From contig NZ_QHJG01000001.1 in the NCBI RefSeq assembly GCF_003184185.1, positions 1 to 64,000 of the forward strand: 64,000 nucleotides of DNA. The letters are read 5' to 3'. Source of the DNA: Legionella qingyii. GTDB taxonomy: Bacteria > Pseudomonadota > Gammaproteobacteria > Legionellales > Legionellaceae. Under the pieces are notes generated by a model. The model searched no databases. It was not told the DNA's origin and worked only from the letters and a program-made list of their open reading frames with translations. Within the stretch, counting starts at the first letter, position 1. The number at the start of each line of letters is the position of its first letter. Shown here piece after piece: positions 38,371 to 46,492 of the stretch. Made by a program: the position numbers and the translations under genes.

Positions 38371-39111
38371 ATGATGAAAGGTGTAGCAATAGTTACTGGT
38401 GGTACTGGTGGTATAGGCACCGCCATTTGTCAACGTTTAGCTGCCGAATTTCAAGTTGTCGCGTGTTATTTCAAACATGGAAAACATGAAGAAGCGAAGC
38501 AATGGCAAGAAGAACAAAAAAAGCTCGGATATGATATTGATATCGTTTATGGTGATATCGCACAATTTGCAGATTGTGAAAAAATAATGGCCTTAGTCAT
38601 GGAGCGCTATGGTCGTGTTGATGTTCTGGTTAATAATGCCGGAGTTACTCAAGATTGCAGTTTACGAAAAATGACTCCAGAACAATGGCAATGCGTGATT
38701 GACGCCAATTTAACCAGCGTATTTAATATGACCCGTAATGTCATCCCCTTAATGCTCGATAAGGGTTATGGTCGTGTTATTAGCATTTCTTCAATTAACG
38801 GACGAAAAGGTCAATTTGGCCAATGTAATTATGCTTCAACCAAGTCTGCATTATATGGATTCACTAAAAGTCTCGCCCTGGAAGTAGCAAATAAAGGCAT
38901 CACTGTGAATACGGTTTCTCCTGGCTATATCGAAACGCCAATGCTATCTTCATTGAAAGAAGAAGTCCTCAAGTCAATCATCTCAAGTATACCTGTTGGT
39001 CGTTTGGGGTATCCAAAAGAAGTTGCTGATGCAGTTGCTTTTTTAGCCTCTCCGGATAGTGGATTTATTACCGGTGCGAACTTGGATATTAATGGCGGAC
39101 AGTATATGTAA
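38371..39111 (+). CDS. phbB: Acetoacetyl-CoA reductase (SDR family), copy 1
   Basis: 246 aa from MMKGVAIVTGGTGGIGTAI; CAGGGAG precedes it, so the longer frame is not needed. Rossmann motif TGGTGGIG, NNAG, catalytic Ser in ISISSINGRKGQFGQ and YxxxK in NYASTKSAL. The KGQFGQCNYASTK wording is that of PhaB/PhbB, which makes (R)-3-hydroxybutyryl-CoA for polyhydroxybutyrate. Directly followed by a second copy. Confidence 0.9.
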   Translation: MMKGVAIVTGGTGGIGTAICQRLAAEFQVVACYFKHGKHEEAKQWQEEQKKLGYDIDIVYGDIAQFADCEKIMALVMERYGRVDVLVNNAGVTQDCSLRKMTPEQWQCVIDANLTSVFNMTRNVIPLMLDKGYGRVISISSINGRKGQFGQCNYASTKSALYGFTKSLALEVANKGITVNTVSPGYIETPMLSSLKEEVLKSIISSIPVGRLGYPKEVADAVAFLASPDSGFITGANLDINGGQYM

Positions 39112-39192
39112 CAGTTAGGCCCAGGGTTAACCTTGGGCTTGATAGTCAGTTTTTCATTAATTCTCACAACATCCTAACTCATAGAGAATCCT

Positions 39193-39939
39193 ATGCAACA
39201 TAATAATATTGTATTGATCACTGGTGGTACTGGCGATATCGGCACCGCAATCGCGAAGGAATTAAACTCTTCTTATAAACATATTTTTGCTCTTGATCTA
39301 ATTTCTGACGAAGAAGGAAAAGCATGGGAACAAGAGCGATTAGATGAGGGATATAAGAATATCTATTTTCGACATATGGATGTTACCGATTATGATCAAT
39401 GTGGAACTGTTATTTCTTCCATTATTGAAGAGTACGGTAATATCGATGCGCTAATTAATAATGCAGGCATCACTCGCGATGCAGTATTTACAAAAATGAC
39501 CAAACAACAATGGGATGAAGTGTTAACTGTTAATCTTGATGGGATGTTTAATGTAACTCGTCATGTAGTTGAAAACATGAAAGACCATGAATCAGGACGA
39601 ATCGTCAATGTTTCTTCGGTGAATGCCCAAAAAGGACAATTTTCGCAAGCAAATTATGCTGCATCGAAAGCGGGTGTTTATGGTTTCACTAAAAGTTTGG
39701 CACAAGAACTAATGAGTAAAAACATCACCGTGAACAGTCTTTCTCCAGGTTATGTAGATACTCGGTTAATGAAAGGGATTAGACCAGATATCCTGGACGG
39801 GATTATTGCGCAAATTCCTGCTAAACGTTTGGCACAAACTCAAGAAATCGCTTGGGCTGTAGAATTTTTAATTAGTGAGAAGAGTCGATATATTACCGGA
39901 GCTAATTTAAGCGTCAATGGTGGCCTCCACATGTATTAA
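39193..39939 (+). CDS. phbB: Acetoacetyl-CoA reductase (SDR family), copy 2
   Basis: 248 aa, paralogue of the preceding gene. TGGTGDIGTA, NNAGITRDAVFTKMTKQQW, SSVNAQKGQFSQANYAASKAG. Same PhaB-type KGQFxQxNYAxSK block. The tandem pair is 81 bp apart; the gap contains GCCCAGGGTTAACCTTGGGC, a 10-bp palindrome. The two may differ in cofactor, expression or chain length preference. Confidence 0.9.
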   Translation: MQHNNIVLITGGTGDIGTAIAKELNSSYKHIFALDLISDEEGKAWEQERLDEGYKNIYFRHMDVTDYDQCGTVISSIIEEYGNIDALINNAGITRDAVFTKMTKQQWDEVLTVNLDGMFNVTRHVVENMKDHESGRIVNVSSVNAQKGQFSQANYAASKAGVYGFTKSLAQELMSKNITVNSLSPGYVDTRLMKGIRPDILDGIIAQIPAKRLAQTQEIAWAVEFLISEKSRYITGANLSVNGGLHMY

Positions 39940-39965
39940 AATGATAGTATCTTCCTTATTAAAGA

Positions 39966-39989
39966 CCCTCTCCTGCTGACAGGAGAGGG
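39966..39989. terminator. Strong hairpin after the second acetoacetyl-CoA reductase
   Basis: Perfect 10-bp stem CCCTCTCCTG/CAGGAGAGGG with a CTGA loop, 27 bp after the stop codon. Not followed by a T-run, so factor-dependent termination or mRNA 3'-end protection is possible. Confidence 0.55.
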
Positions 39990-40146
39990 TGTCGATTCAT
40001 CGCCATTCAGTTAAGGAATCAATCTGTTGTCTTCGTCCTACGGCGTGTTCCCAGGATCTTAAGGCAGTTTTTTAACTGATAAGGTAATGAGGAATAGGGT
40101 GAGATTTTTAACAATTCAAAATCACCTAAATATCAAGAGAAAAACA

Positions 40147-40545
40147 ATGACTCGATTAATAAAAAAATACAAAAATCGTCGGCTTTATGATACTGAAACC
40201 AGTCAGTATATAACCCTTGAAGAGTTACAGCGTTATGTTGTAGATGGAAAGCAATTTAAAGTAGAAGATTCCTTAACCGGAAATGACATAACCAACTCAA
40301 TTTTGCTACAAATTATTGTCGAGATGGAGGCTGGTTCAACTCAATTTTTATCTTCAGATATTTTGCGACAAATCATCGCTTTGGCAAATCATCCAATGCA
40401 TGCGTCTTTGAAACAGATGATGGAACAAATGTTTCAAGCTATGGAGAAACCTTTGCAAAATAACCCTTACCGCCAGGCAACTGAAACATGGAATCAGCAA
40501 ATGCAAAAAATGATGCAACAATGGCAAAGCTTATTTAAAAGTTAA
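40147..40545 (+). CDS. phaR: Polyhydroxyalkanoate synthesis regulator PhaR
   Basis: 132 aa. Contains the PHB/PHA accumulation DNA-binding domain: LIKKYKNRRLYDTETSQYI, LEELQRYVVDGKQFKVEDS, then GNDITNSILLQIIVEMEAG. C-terminal half is Met/Gln-rich (QMQKMMQQWQSL). PhaR represses phasin and its own gene and binds PHB granules. Start at MTRLIKKY, since the upstream in-frame extension is not conserved-looking. Confidence 0.93.
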   Translation: MTRLIKKYKNRRLYDTETSQYITLEELQRYVVDGKQFKVEDSLTGNDITNSILLQIIVEMEAGSTQFLSSDILRQIIALANHPMHASLKQMMEQMFQAMEKPLQNNPYRQATETWNQQMQKMMQQWQSLFKS

Positions 40546-40710
40546 ACCCGATATTTTCTAAAGGTAAGTTGCTTTTATCAATGAAAATAAGTGAGTTCAA
40601 CGTGTTTTCTACTTATGCTGCATCGCAAAATTTTTTTCGCTAACTCATTGACATATTTATTATCTATGTACTAATATTAAATTGTGCAATGCAACATAGA
40701 GGAGCGTATC

Positions 40711-41001
40711 ATGACTCAACAAAATTTCGAAAGATGGACTGAAATGGCGAAAAAACTTCAAGAGCCTTTTCAAGCCATGGCTGAATTGAATGTAAAAACA
40801 TTACAAGGTATGCATTATCTCAAACCTGAAGAGATTGCGAGCATTAAAAAACCTGAAGAACTATTAGAAAAGCAAATTAATCTAGCTGTTGAAAATGGTC
40901 ACAAGGCTTTAGATTACATGCAAAAATCTTTTCAAATTGTTGAGAAAGCAATGTTTGGATTCGTTCAAGAAGCTAAAAAAGCAACTGAAGTTAAACATTA
41001 A
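40711..41001 (+). CDS. phaP: Phasin-family granule-associated protein
   Basis: 96-aa helical protein: MTQQNFERWTEMAKKLQEPF, LNVKTLQGMHYLKPEEIASI, then a helix ending FVQEAKKATEVKH. Fits a short phasin that coats PHB granules. GAGGAGCG 8 nt before ATG. Next to phaR, its expected repressor, and followed by a strong terminator. Confidence 0.8.
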   Translation: MTQQNFERWTEMAKKLQEPFQAMAELNVKTLQGMHYLKPEEIASIKKPEELLEKQINLAVENGHKALDYMQKSFQIVEKAMFGFVQEAKKATEVKH

Positions 41002-41016
41002 TTAGTATCTATTTTA

Positions 41017-41052
41017 AAAAACAGTGCAAACAATCGAGTTTGTGCTGTTTTT
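41017..41052 (+). terminator. Rho-independent terminator after the phasin gene
   Basis: 15-bp stem (AAAAACAGTGCAAAC with GTTTGTGCTGTTTTT, two G-U pairs), 6-nt loop AATCGA, T-run within the right arm. Lies 16 bp after the stop codon. Confidence 0.85.
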
Positions 41053-41205
41053 AGATTTCCCCTGTCATATCCTCCATATACTGATCGAAGCCCTAAAAAT
41101 CGAGGTCGCCTTCATGTTGTTCTCCTTCCTTATTATAATTGATTGTTTCTGTGTGAGATAGAAAAGGCTTTTTTAGTTCTCCACAAGAGGATACAATGCT
41201 TAAGA

Positions 41206-41218
41206 TGAGAATGATTCT
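41206..41218. promoter_or_regulatory. Fur-box-like palindrome upstream of lptF
   Basis: TGAGAATGATTCT is identical to 13 bases of the putative Fur box before feoA (8374-8386). The 11-bp core AGAATGATTCT is a perfect palindrome about G. It lies 36 bp before the lptF start, a place where bound repressor would overlap the promoter or 5' leader. Confidence 0.4.
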
Positions 41219-41253
41219 ATGAATAAGATTACTAAAATGGGGGCATTGATTGA

Positions 41254-42333
41254 GTGATCATTTTTCGTTATTTAGCTAAAGAAGTGTTTGTCACTTTGAT
41301 TTCGCTAACTTCCATATTGGTATTAATTTTTCTGAGCAATCAATTCATTCAATATCTCAATCGGGCAGCTTCCGGAAATATTCCGGGCGTCATTATTATG
41401 AAGTTAATGATGCTGGAATTGCCCACTTTACTAAGTTTACTGATTCCATTAGGTTTTTATATTGCCCTGTTGCTTGCTTTTGGGCGTTTATATGCTGAAA
41501 GTGAGATGACCGTATTACGTGCTTGTGGGTATGGGCCAAATCAATTATTAAAACATAGTTTTATCATGGCAACAGTAGTGGCGATTATTGTGACTATAGT
41601 AATGATTTGGGTCAGCCCTTTAATATATATCGAACGTGCTAAGCTATTACGTACTACGGGGATACAAACCTTGGTTCAAACAATCATGCCTGGACGTTTT
41701 CATGCCATTAATGGTGGTCAGGAAGTGTTTTATGTTCAATCTATGAGTCGTGATCATGCCAAGGCTGAACAGGTATTTCTGGCAAAACGAAGTGTTGTCA
41801 ATAAGCAAATGCGTTGGGATATATTATGGGCGGATCAAGCCTTTGCTGAAACCGATGCAAAAACAGGTGAGGATTATATTATTCTGCAAAAGGGTAAAGA
41901 ATATCAGGGGGTGCCAGGCCATGCTGATTATCAAGTTGCGGAATTTGGCCAATATAAAACACGATTACCACATCCTGTAATCCAGGCATCTGAAGATCTT
42001 CGTACAATGAGTACTGCAAGCTTATTACCCTACAATAATAAAAGTGCTGCTAAGGCAGCTGAGTTACAATGGCGTATATCCGTACCCATCATGGTTTTTA
42101 CTTTGACTTTGATTGCTGTTCCCTTGTGCCGTATTAATCCTCGTTCTGGGAAGTATGCCAAGTTATTACCCGCAATCATTATTTATATTTTATATGCTAA
42201 CTTTTTGTTTATTGGGCGTGATGCAATGATTTCTGGAAAAACACCACAATGGATGGGTTTATGGTGGGTTCATCTTATCATTGTTATCTTTGGACTATTA
42301 CTAATCTGGCGTGATAGGGCGAAGCTGGCATGA
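41254..42333 (+). CDS. lptF: LPS export ABC transporter permease LptF
   Basis: 359 aa. YjgP/YjgQ-type permease: helices at both ends and a large periplasmic jellyroll domain between. IIFRYLAKEVFVTLISLTSI, ELPTLLSLLIPLGFYIALLL, SEMTVLRACGYG (LptB2-contact coupling helix) and C-terminal AAKAAELQWRISVPIMVFTL. Starts at GTG directly after an in-frame stop, with GGGGG 10 nt upstream. ATGA overlap with lptG. Confidence 0.93.
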   Translation: MIIFRYLAKEVFVTLISLTSILVLIFLSNQFIQYLNRAASGNIPGVIIMKLMMLELPTLLSLLIPLGFYIALLLAFGRLYAESEMTVLRACGYGPNQLLKHSFIMATVVAIIVTIVMIWVSPLIYIERAKLLRTTGIQTLVQTIMPGRFHAINGGQEVFYVQSMSRDHAKAEQVFLAKRSVVNKQMRWDILWADQAFAETDAKTGEDYIILQKGKEYQGVPGHADYQVAEFGQYKTRLPHPVIQASEDLRTMSTASLLPYNNKSAAKAAELQWRISVPIMVFTLTLIAVPLCRINPRSGKYAKLLPAIIIYILYANFLFIGRDAMISGKTPQWMGLWWVHLIIVIFGLLLIWRDRAKLA

Positions 42334-43403
42334 GTATGAAAATATTAGACCGCTACATAGCGAAAACTGTTCTCGGCTCTATTGCTTTAGTCACGCTCAT
42401 GCTAGTAGGTCTAGAGATTTTTATTTTATTTGTCGGCGAAATAAGTGATCTAGGTCGAGTTGATTACGGTATCGCTCAAGCAACGTTTTTTATTTTGTTA
42501 CAAATGCCATATCAAGTCTATTTATTTTTCCCTATGGCAAGCCTTCTGGGCTCTTTGATTGGCCTTGGAATTTTGGCCAATAATAGTGAATTAGTAGTAA
42601 TGCGGGCCTCAGGAATGTCTATAGGACAAATAACCTGGGCAGTTTTAAAAGCATCTTTAGTACTCATTGTAATCGTTACGGCACTGGGCGAAACCTTAGT
42701 CCCCTACTTATCTCATTATGGGAATGATTATAAATCGGCTGCAATCAGCGGTGGACAAACATTAAGAACCACAAAAGGTGGTTTTTGGATGCGTTATGGT
42801 AATGATTTTATTTCTGTGGGTGTGATACGATCTAATAATGTCCTAAACAACATTTATCAATTTCATTTTGATGTGCATCATCATTTAAAAATGTCTCGTT
42901 TTATTCGTGAAGCCAAATATACTCCAACCGGTTGGGTTGCCTATAATGTACAGCAAACGGATTTTAGCGCAGATAAAATCACAGCTCGGACTATTGCTTC
43001 TCTTCCTTGGGAGGTGCCTGTAAAACCCAAAATCTTGATGATCAGCAGTAGCGATCCGGATGAAATGACCTTGAAAGAATTGAATCGCTACATACGAGAA
43101 CAAAAGCGTAATCATCAAAATGTGCATAATTATCAATTCGCTTTTTTACAACGAATTATTCAACCACTTACGACGATGGTGATGATGATTCTCTCCATCC
43201 CATTTATTTTTGGGCCTTTGCGTTCGAGCACGATGGGATCAAAATTATTAGTAGGTGCTGCAGTCGGATTTAGCTTTCATATTTTAAGTCGCTTTTTTGG
43301 CCCACTCAGTACAGTTTTTCAATTGCCACCTGAATTAGCTGCTTTGGGTCCTACTTTTATTTTTGCCCTTTTAGGCCTATATTTGATGAGAAGAGTTAGA
43401 TAA
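42330..43403 (+). CDS. lptG: LPS export ABC transporter permease LptG
   Basis: 357 aa, partner of LptF in the LptB2FG extractor of lipopolysaccharide. MKILDRYIAKTVLGSIALV, FPMASLLGSLIGLGILANNS, ELVVMRASGMS coupling helix, and C-terminal QRIIQPLTTMVMMILSIPFI with FGPLR. Translation likely coupled to lptF (4-bp overlap). Confidence 0.94.
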   Translation: MSMKILDRYIAKTVLGSIALVTLMLVGLEIFILFVGEISDLGRVDYGIAQATFFILLQMPYQVYLFFPMASLLGSLIGLGILANNSELVVMRASGMSIGQITWAVLKASLVLIVIVTALGETLVPYLSHYGNDYKSAAISGGQTLRTTKGGFWMRYGNDFISVGVIRSNNVLNNIYQFHFDVHHHLKMSRFIREAKYTPTGWVAYNVQQTDFSADKITARTIASLPWEVPVKPKILMISSSDPDEMTLKELNRYIREQKRNHQNVHNYQFAFLQRIIQPLTTMVMMILSIPFIFGPLRSSTMGSKLLVGAAVGFSFHILSRFFGPLSTVFQLPPELAALGPTFIFALLGLYLMRRVR

Positions 43404-43498
43404 CGCTTCATCAAGGCATTTGATGACTTGTTCGATGTTTTGCTTATTACTTTAGTTTTGGCAAAACATTGCACATGCTGTAATAACACGTAGAGGAA

Positions 43499-44674
43499 TT
43501 ATACCACTTGCCCGGCTGCCCATCCCGATGACCAAGCCCATTGAAAATTATACCCTCCTAACCAACCGGTAACATCTAAGGCTTCCCCTATGAAATATAG
43601 TCCGGGGACATCTTGAGCTTCCATTGTTTTTGAAGAAATGGCATGGCAATCCACACCGCCAATGGTTACTTCGGCAGTGCGATACCCTTCGGTGCCATTA
43701 GGTTTTACTATCCAGGAGTTGAGTTGTTTTGCTATAGATTCCAAATCACGATTTGATAACTCGGCAAGTTTTTTTTCGGCAAGTTCTGGTGAAATAAAGA
43801 GTTCGATGACTCGTTTCGGTAAATGTAGGGACAAAATTGAGTTTAATTGTTTTTGTGGTTTTTCGAGACGTATATTTTTTAAGTACTCCAATACATTGAT
43901 TTCCGGCAATAAATTAATACAAATACTTTCTCCTGCATGCCAATAGGACGATAATTGTAAAATTGCAGGGCCACTCAAACCGCGATGCGTGAATAATGTA
44001 TTTTCACGGAATTCGATGCGTGCATTTTTTACTAAGCTATCAATACCAATCCCTGAAAGTAGAGCGACTCGTTCTTTCTCCAATACATCCAAAGTAAGAG
44101 GCACTAGTCCGGCACGAGTTGGCCATATTTTAATCCCAAACTGTTCTGCAACTTTATAGGCGAATGGGCTTGCTCCCATTGTAGGTATGGATAAACCACC
44201 ACTGGCAATGACTAAAGACTTACAACGAAATATCCCTTTTGAAGTTTGTATTTTAAAGCCTTGTGATTTTTGAATGTGCTCTATGTTGGTATTGAGTTGA
44301 ATAGTCGCTTCTGCAGCAGCACATTCCTTGAGCAGCATATCAACGATATCTTTTGACTTATTATCACAAAATAATTGTCCTAAGGATTTTTCATGGAACG
44401 GGATCTTATGTTTCTTCACAAGTTCGAGAAAGTCCCATTGAGTATAGCGAGTTAAAGCAGATTTAAAAAAATGGGGATTATGGGATTTGTACTTTTCAGG
44501 CTCAATATAATAATTAGTAAAATTACAACGGCCACCTCCTGACATTAAAATCTTTTTTCCTGCTTTATTCGCATGATCTAACACCAGAACTTTACGATGG
44601 CGTTTGCCTGCTTCAATGGCGCACATTAAACCTGCGGCGCCTGCACCTACAATAATGACATCAACTGCTTCCAT
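43499..44674 (-). CDS. HI0933/YhiN-family FAD-dependent oxidoreductase
   Basis: About 391 aa. N-terminal VDVIIVGAGAAGLMCAIEAG dinucleotide fold, KKILMSGGGRCNFTN, FCDNKSKDIVDML, LVIASGGLSIPTMGASPFAY, FTHRGLSGPAILQ, EVTIGGVDCHAIS and C-terminal GGYNFQWAWSSGWAAGQ. These are hallmarks of the HI0933 flavoprotein family, whose reaction is not well defined. The frame stays open to 44719; I prefer the start at MEAVDVIIVG because the fold begins there, but neither start has a strong ribosome-binding site. Confidence 0.88.
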   Translation of the reverse strand: MEAVDVIIVGAGAAGLMCAIEAGKRHRKVLVLDHANKAGKKILMSGGGRCNFTNYYIEPEKYKSHNPHFFKSALTRYTQWDFLELVKKHKIPFHEKSLGQLFCDNKSKDIVDMLLKECAAAEATIQLNTNIEHIQKSQGFKIQTSKGIFRCKSLVIASGGLSIPTMGASPFAYKVAEQFGIKIWPTRAGLVPLTLDVLEKERVALLSGIGIDSLVKNARIEFRENTLFTHRGLSGPAILQLSSYWHAGESICINLLPEINVLEYLKNIRLEKPQKQLNSILSLHLPKRVIELFISPELAEKKLAELSNRDLESIAKQLNSWIVKPNGTEGYRTAEVTIGGVDCHAISSKTMEAQDVPGLYFIGEALDVTGWLGGYNFQWAWSSGWAAGQVV

Positions 44675-44807
44675 TTCGGATCGACTTGAGTTAAACCTAA
44701 ACATGTGCAAGGTTAACATGCGTCTAGTTGGGATTCAAAGATTTCTCATTGCGCGCAATGTGATTTTTTTATACAATCATTCAACTTATTAATTATTAAT
44801 ACATTTT

Positions 44808-46034
44808 ATGTACATTCTAAAACATATTTTAGCGATTTTATTGGGTATTACCATATTGCCATTACGTATACTTGCATACAACATGTTGTATGCAACAATC
44901 GCATTGATTTTGGGCGTTGCAGCTGCAATAGGCTTGCCTATATATTTGGCTTTCGCATTTAAAAATAACGGCATGTCACCCATAACGAATTTTTTGTTGA
45001 CGATGATGATTGTTGTGCCTATGACATTGGCAATCACTGCAATCGCTCTTGCAATTACAGCGACTTATTTAATTTACAATACTGTAATTAATATGCTCGA
45101 ATCGTTCTGGCTGGGTTTTAAAAATGGTTTGCTTTATGAAATGGATGGCTTTTGGAGTGCATATAATTCGCAAACCCTCTTTGATGCAGATTTATCTTCA
45201 CGTGCTAGAGCTTTTGTTGCAGGGATTAACCCAGACGAGTTAATTGATGATGTTGATTTTGATGGATTTCAACGCATTAGAGGGGAATTACAAGACGTTG
45301 TCGTGGTGCACGAAGATTTAGAAGTTCCTGATTTGGAACATAAAGACACTAAGAAACCGCCTTTATTATGGGATCACACCCAATTACAAAAAATCGATGC
45401 ACTCATAAACGAATTAGCTGATGTCAAAGCCCCTTTACCCCATGAAGCAAAACAACGATTGGACTCTTTAAAAAAGTTGTCTATACAATATAACCTTTTA
45501 TCGAAAAAGCTGGAGGAGGTACGAACTGCTTTAGTTAACGATGACAAGACACAAATTAAGGATGAGTTAATCGCCTATAATGATGTGGAAACACCCATTT
45601 TGTTGGTGAAACAATATAAGAATGAAACGGATGGCAAATGGTATAATGTGCCTGCTAACAGTTACGTAACAGATAAGGAGAGTTTATTACATTGGTTAAA
45701 AGAAAATCCTCGCCATCCTCTAAACAAAGACTTGTTGAAAAATCCAGACCAGTATAATGGAATGACAACAAGGTATATCTGGTATGTTCTTACAATAGAG
45801 GACTGCTCTTCCCAAGAGCTAGATGAGGCGGCGGCCCAAATGTCTATTTTGGCGGATGCTTTGCTTGCTGTATTATCGAATTCGCAAAAAATAAAATTAG
45901 GCTTGGGTTCTTCTCCGCAATCGTTTTTTGGTTCGGGAATGAATCATTCCTCTCCTACAAAACTCGATGATGAATTAGTCAATCAGAATTCTGAAGTGAA
46001 TAATGTAGAATCGCCTAAAACCCAACTCAGTTGA
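44808..46034 (+). CDS. Membrane protein with U-box-like segment; candidate effector
   Basis: 408 aa. N-terminal 95 residues are strongly hydrophobic (three to four helices). A charged coiled region (about 190-245) follows. Residues 259-310 read DVETPILLVKQY, WYNVPANSYVTDKESLLHWL and RHPLNKDLL, which fits the U-box pattern (entry proline, central helix with LLxWL, HPLxxxxL). U-boxes are eukaryotic-type E3 ubiquitin-ligase folds that Legionella effectors such as LubX also use. The C-terminus is polar and Ser/Asn/Glu-rich (VNQNSEVNNVESPKTQLS), as in many Dot/Icm substrates. The U-box call is pattern-based only; alternative: unknown Legionella membrane protein. Confidence 0.6.
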   Translation: MYILKHILAILLGITILPLRILAYNMLYATIALILGVAAAIGLPIYLAFAFKNNGMSPITNFLLTMMIVVPMTLAITAIALAITATYLIYNTVINMLESFWLGFKNGLLYEMDGFWSAYNSQTLFDADLSSRARAFVAGINPDELIDDVDFDGFQRIRGELQDVVVVHEDLEVPDLEHKDTKKPPLLWDHTQLQKIDALINELADVKAPLPHEAKQRLDSLKKLSIQYNLLSKKLEEVRTALVNDDKTQIKDELIAYNDVETPILLVKQYKNETDGKWYNVPANSYVTDKESLLHWLKENPRHPLNKDLLKNPDQYNGMTTRYIWYVLTIEDCSSQELDEAAAQMSILADALLAVLSNSQKIKLGLGSSPQSFFGSGMNHSSPTKLDDELVNQNSEVNNVESPKTQLS

Positions 46035-46146
46035 GTAGTACCAACTATTCAAACATCCAAGTCTTTTTCTTTTGAATCATAACCGAGGTATTAATTTAAG
46101 CTTATACTGTAAGTATTCAAAGCGATTATTTTTAAGGGCACTCATC

Positions 46147-46419
46147 ATGAATGAACTTGATATTTTAAATTTATTTTATGATGAAATGAAAAATCGAGGC
46201 ATAACTCGCGATCAAGTGTTTTTAAGTATGGAAGAAGATGCAGCCGCTATGCTTACTCAAAAATTAAAACAATCGGTATCATTGGAATCCGTACAAAAAT
46301 TAACTGACATCTGTATTGCTAATGAATGGCTGGAACGAACAACAGCAGATCCTAATTATAAATATTTATCGTTAACTGAGGCCGGATTACAAATTATTTT
46401 AGCTAATCGATACAGTTAA
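46147..46419 (+). CDS. Small winged-helix-like hypothetical protein
   Basis: 90 aa from MNELDILNLFYDEMKNRG. Helical with a C-terminal strand pattern (NYKYLSLTEAGLQIILANRY) like the wing of MarR/PadR-type helix-turn-helix domains. No family named with confidence. It precedes carB, 73 bp apart. Confidence 0.6.
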   Translation: MNELDILNLFYDEMKNRGITRDQVFLSMEEDAAAMLTQKLKQSVSLESVQKLTDICIANEWLERTTADPNYKYLSLTEAGLQIILANRYS

Positions 46420-46492
46420 TTTTGCATCAAGGGTATAAACTTTAAGCAAAAGTAGGTAAAATACGTCAATTTTATTCTTTTTTGTTGCCAAT

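Noticed and set aside
40001..40017. CGCCATTCAGTTAAGGA shared (one mismatch) with 56180-56196
   Set aside because: Two short matches only; suggestive of another dispersed repeat but too little to annotate separately.
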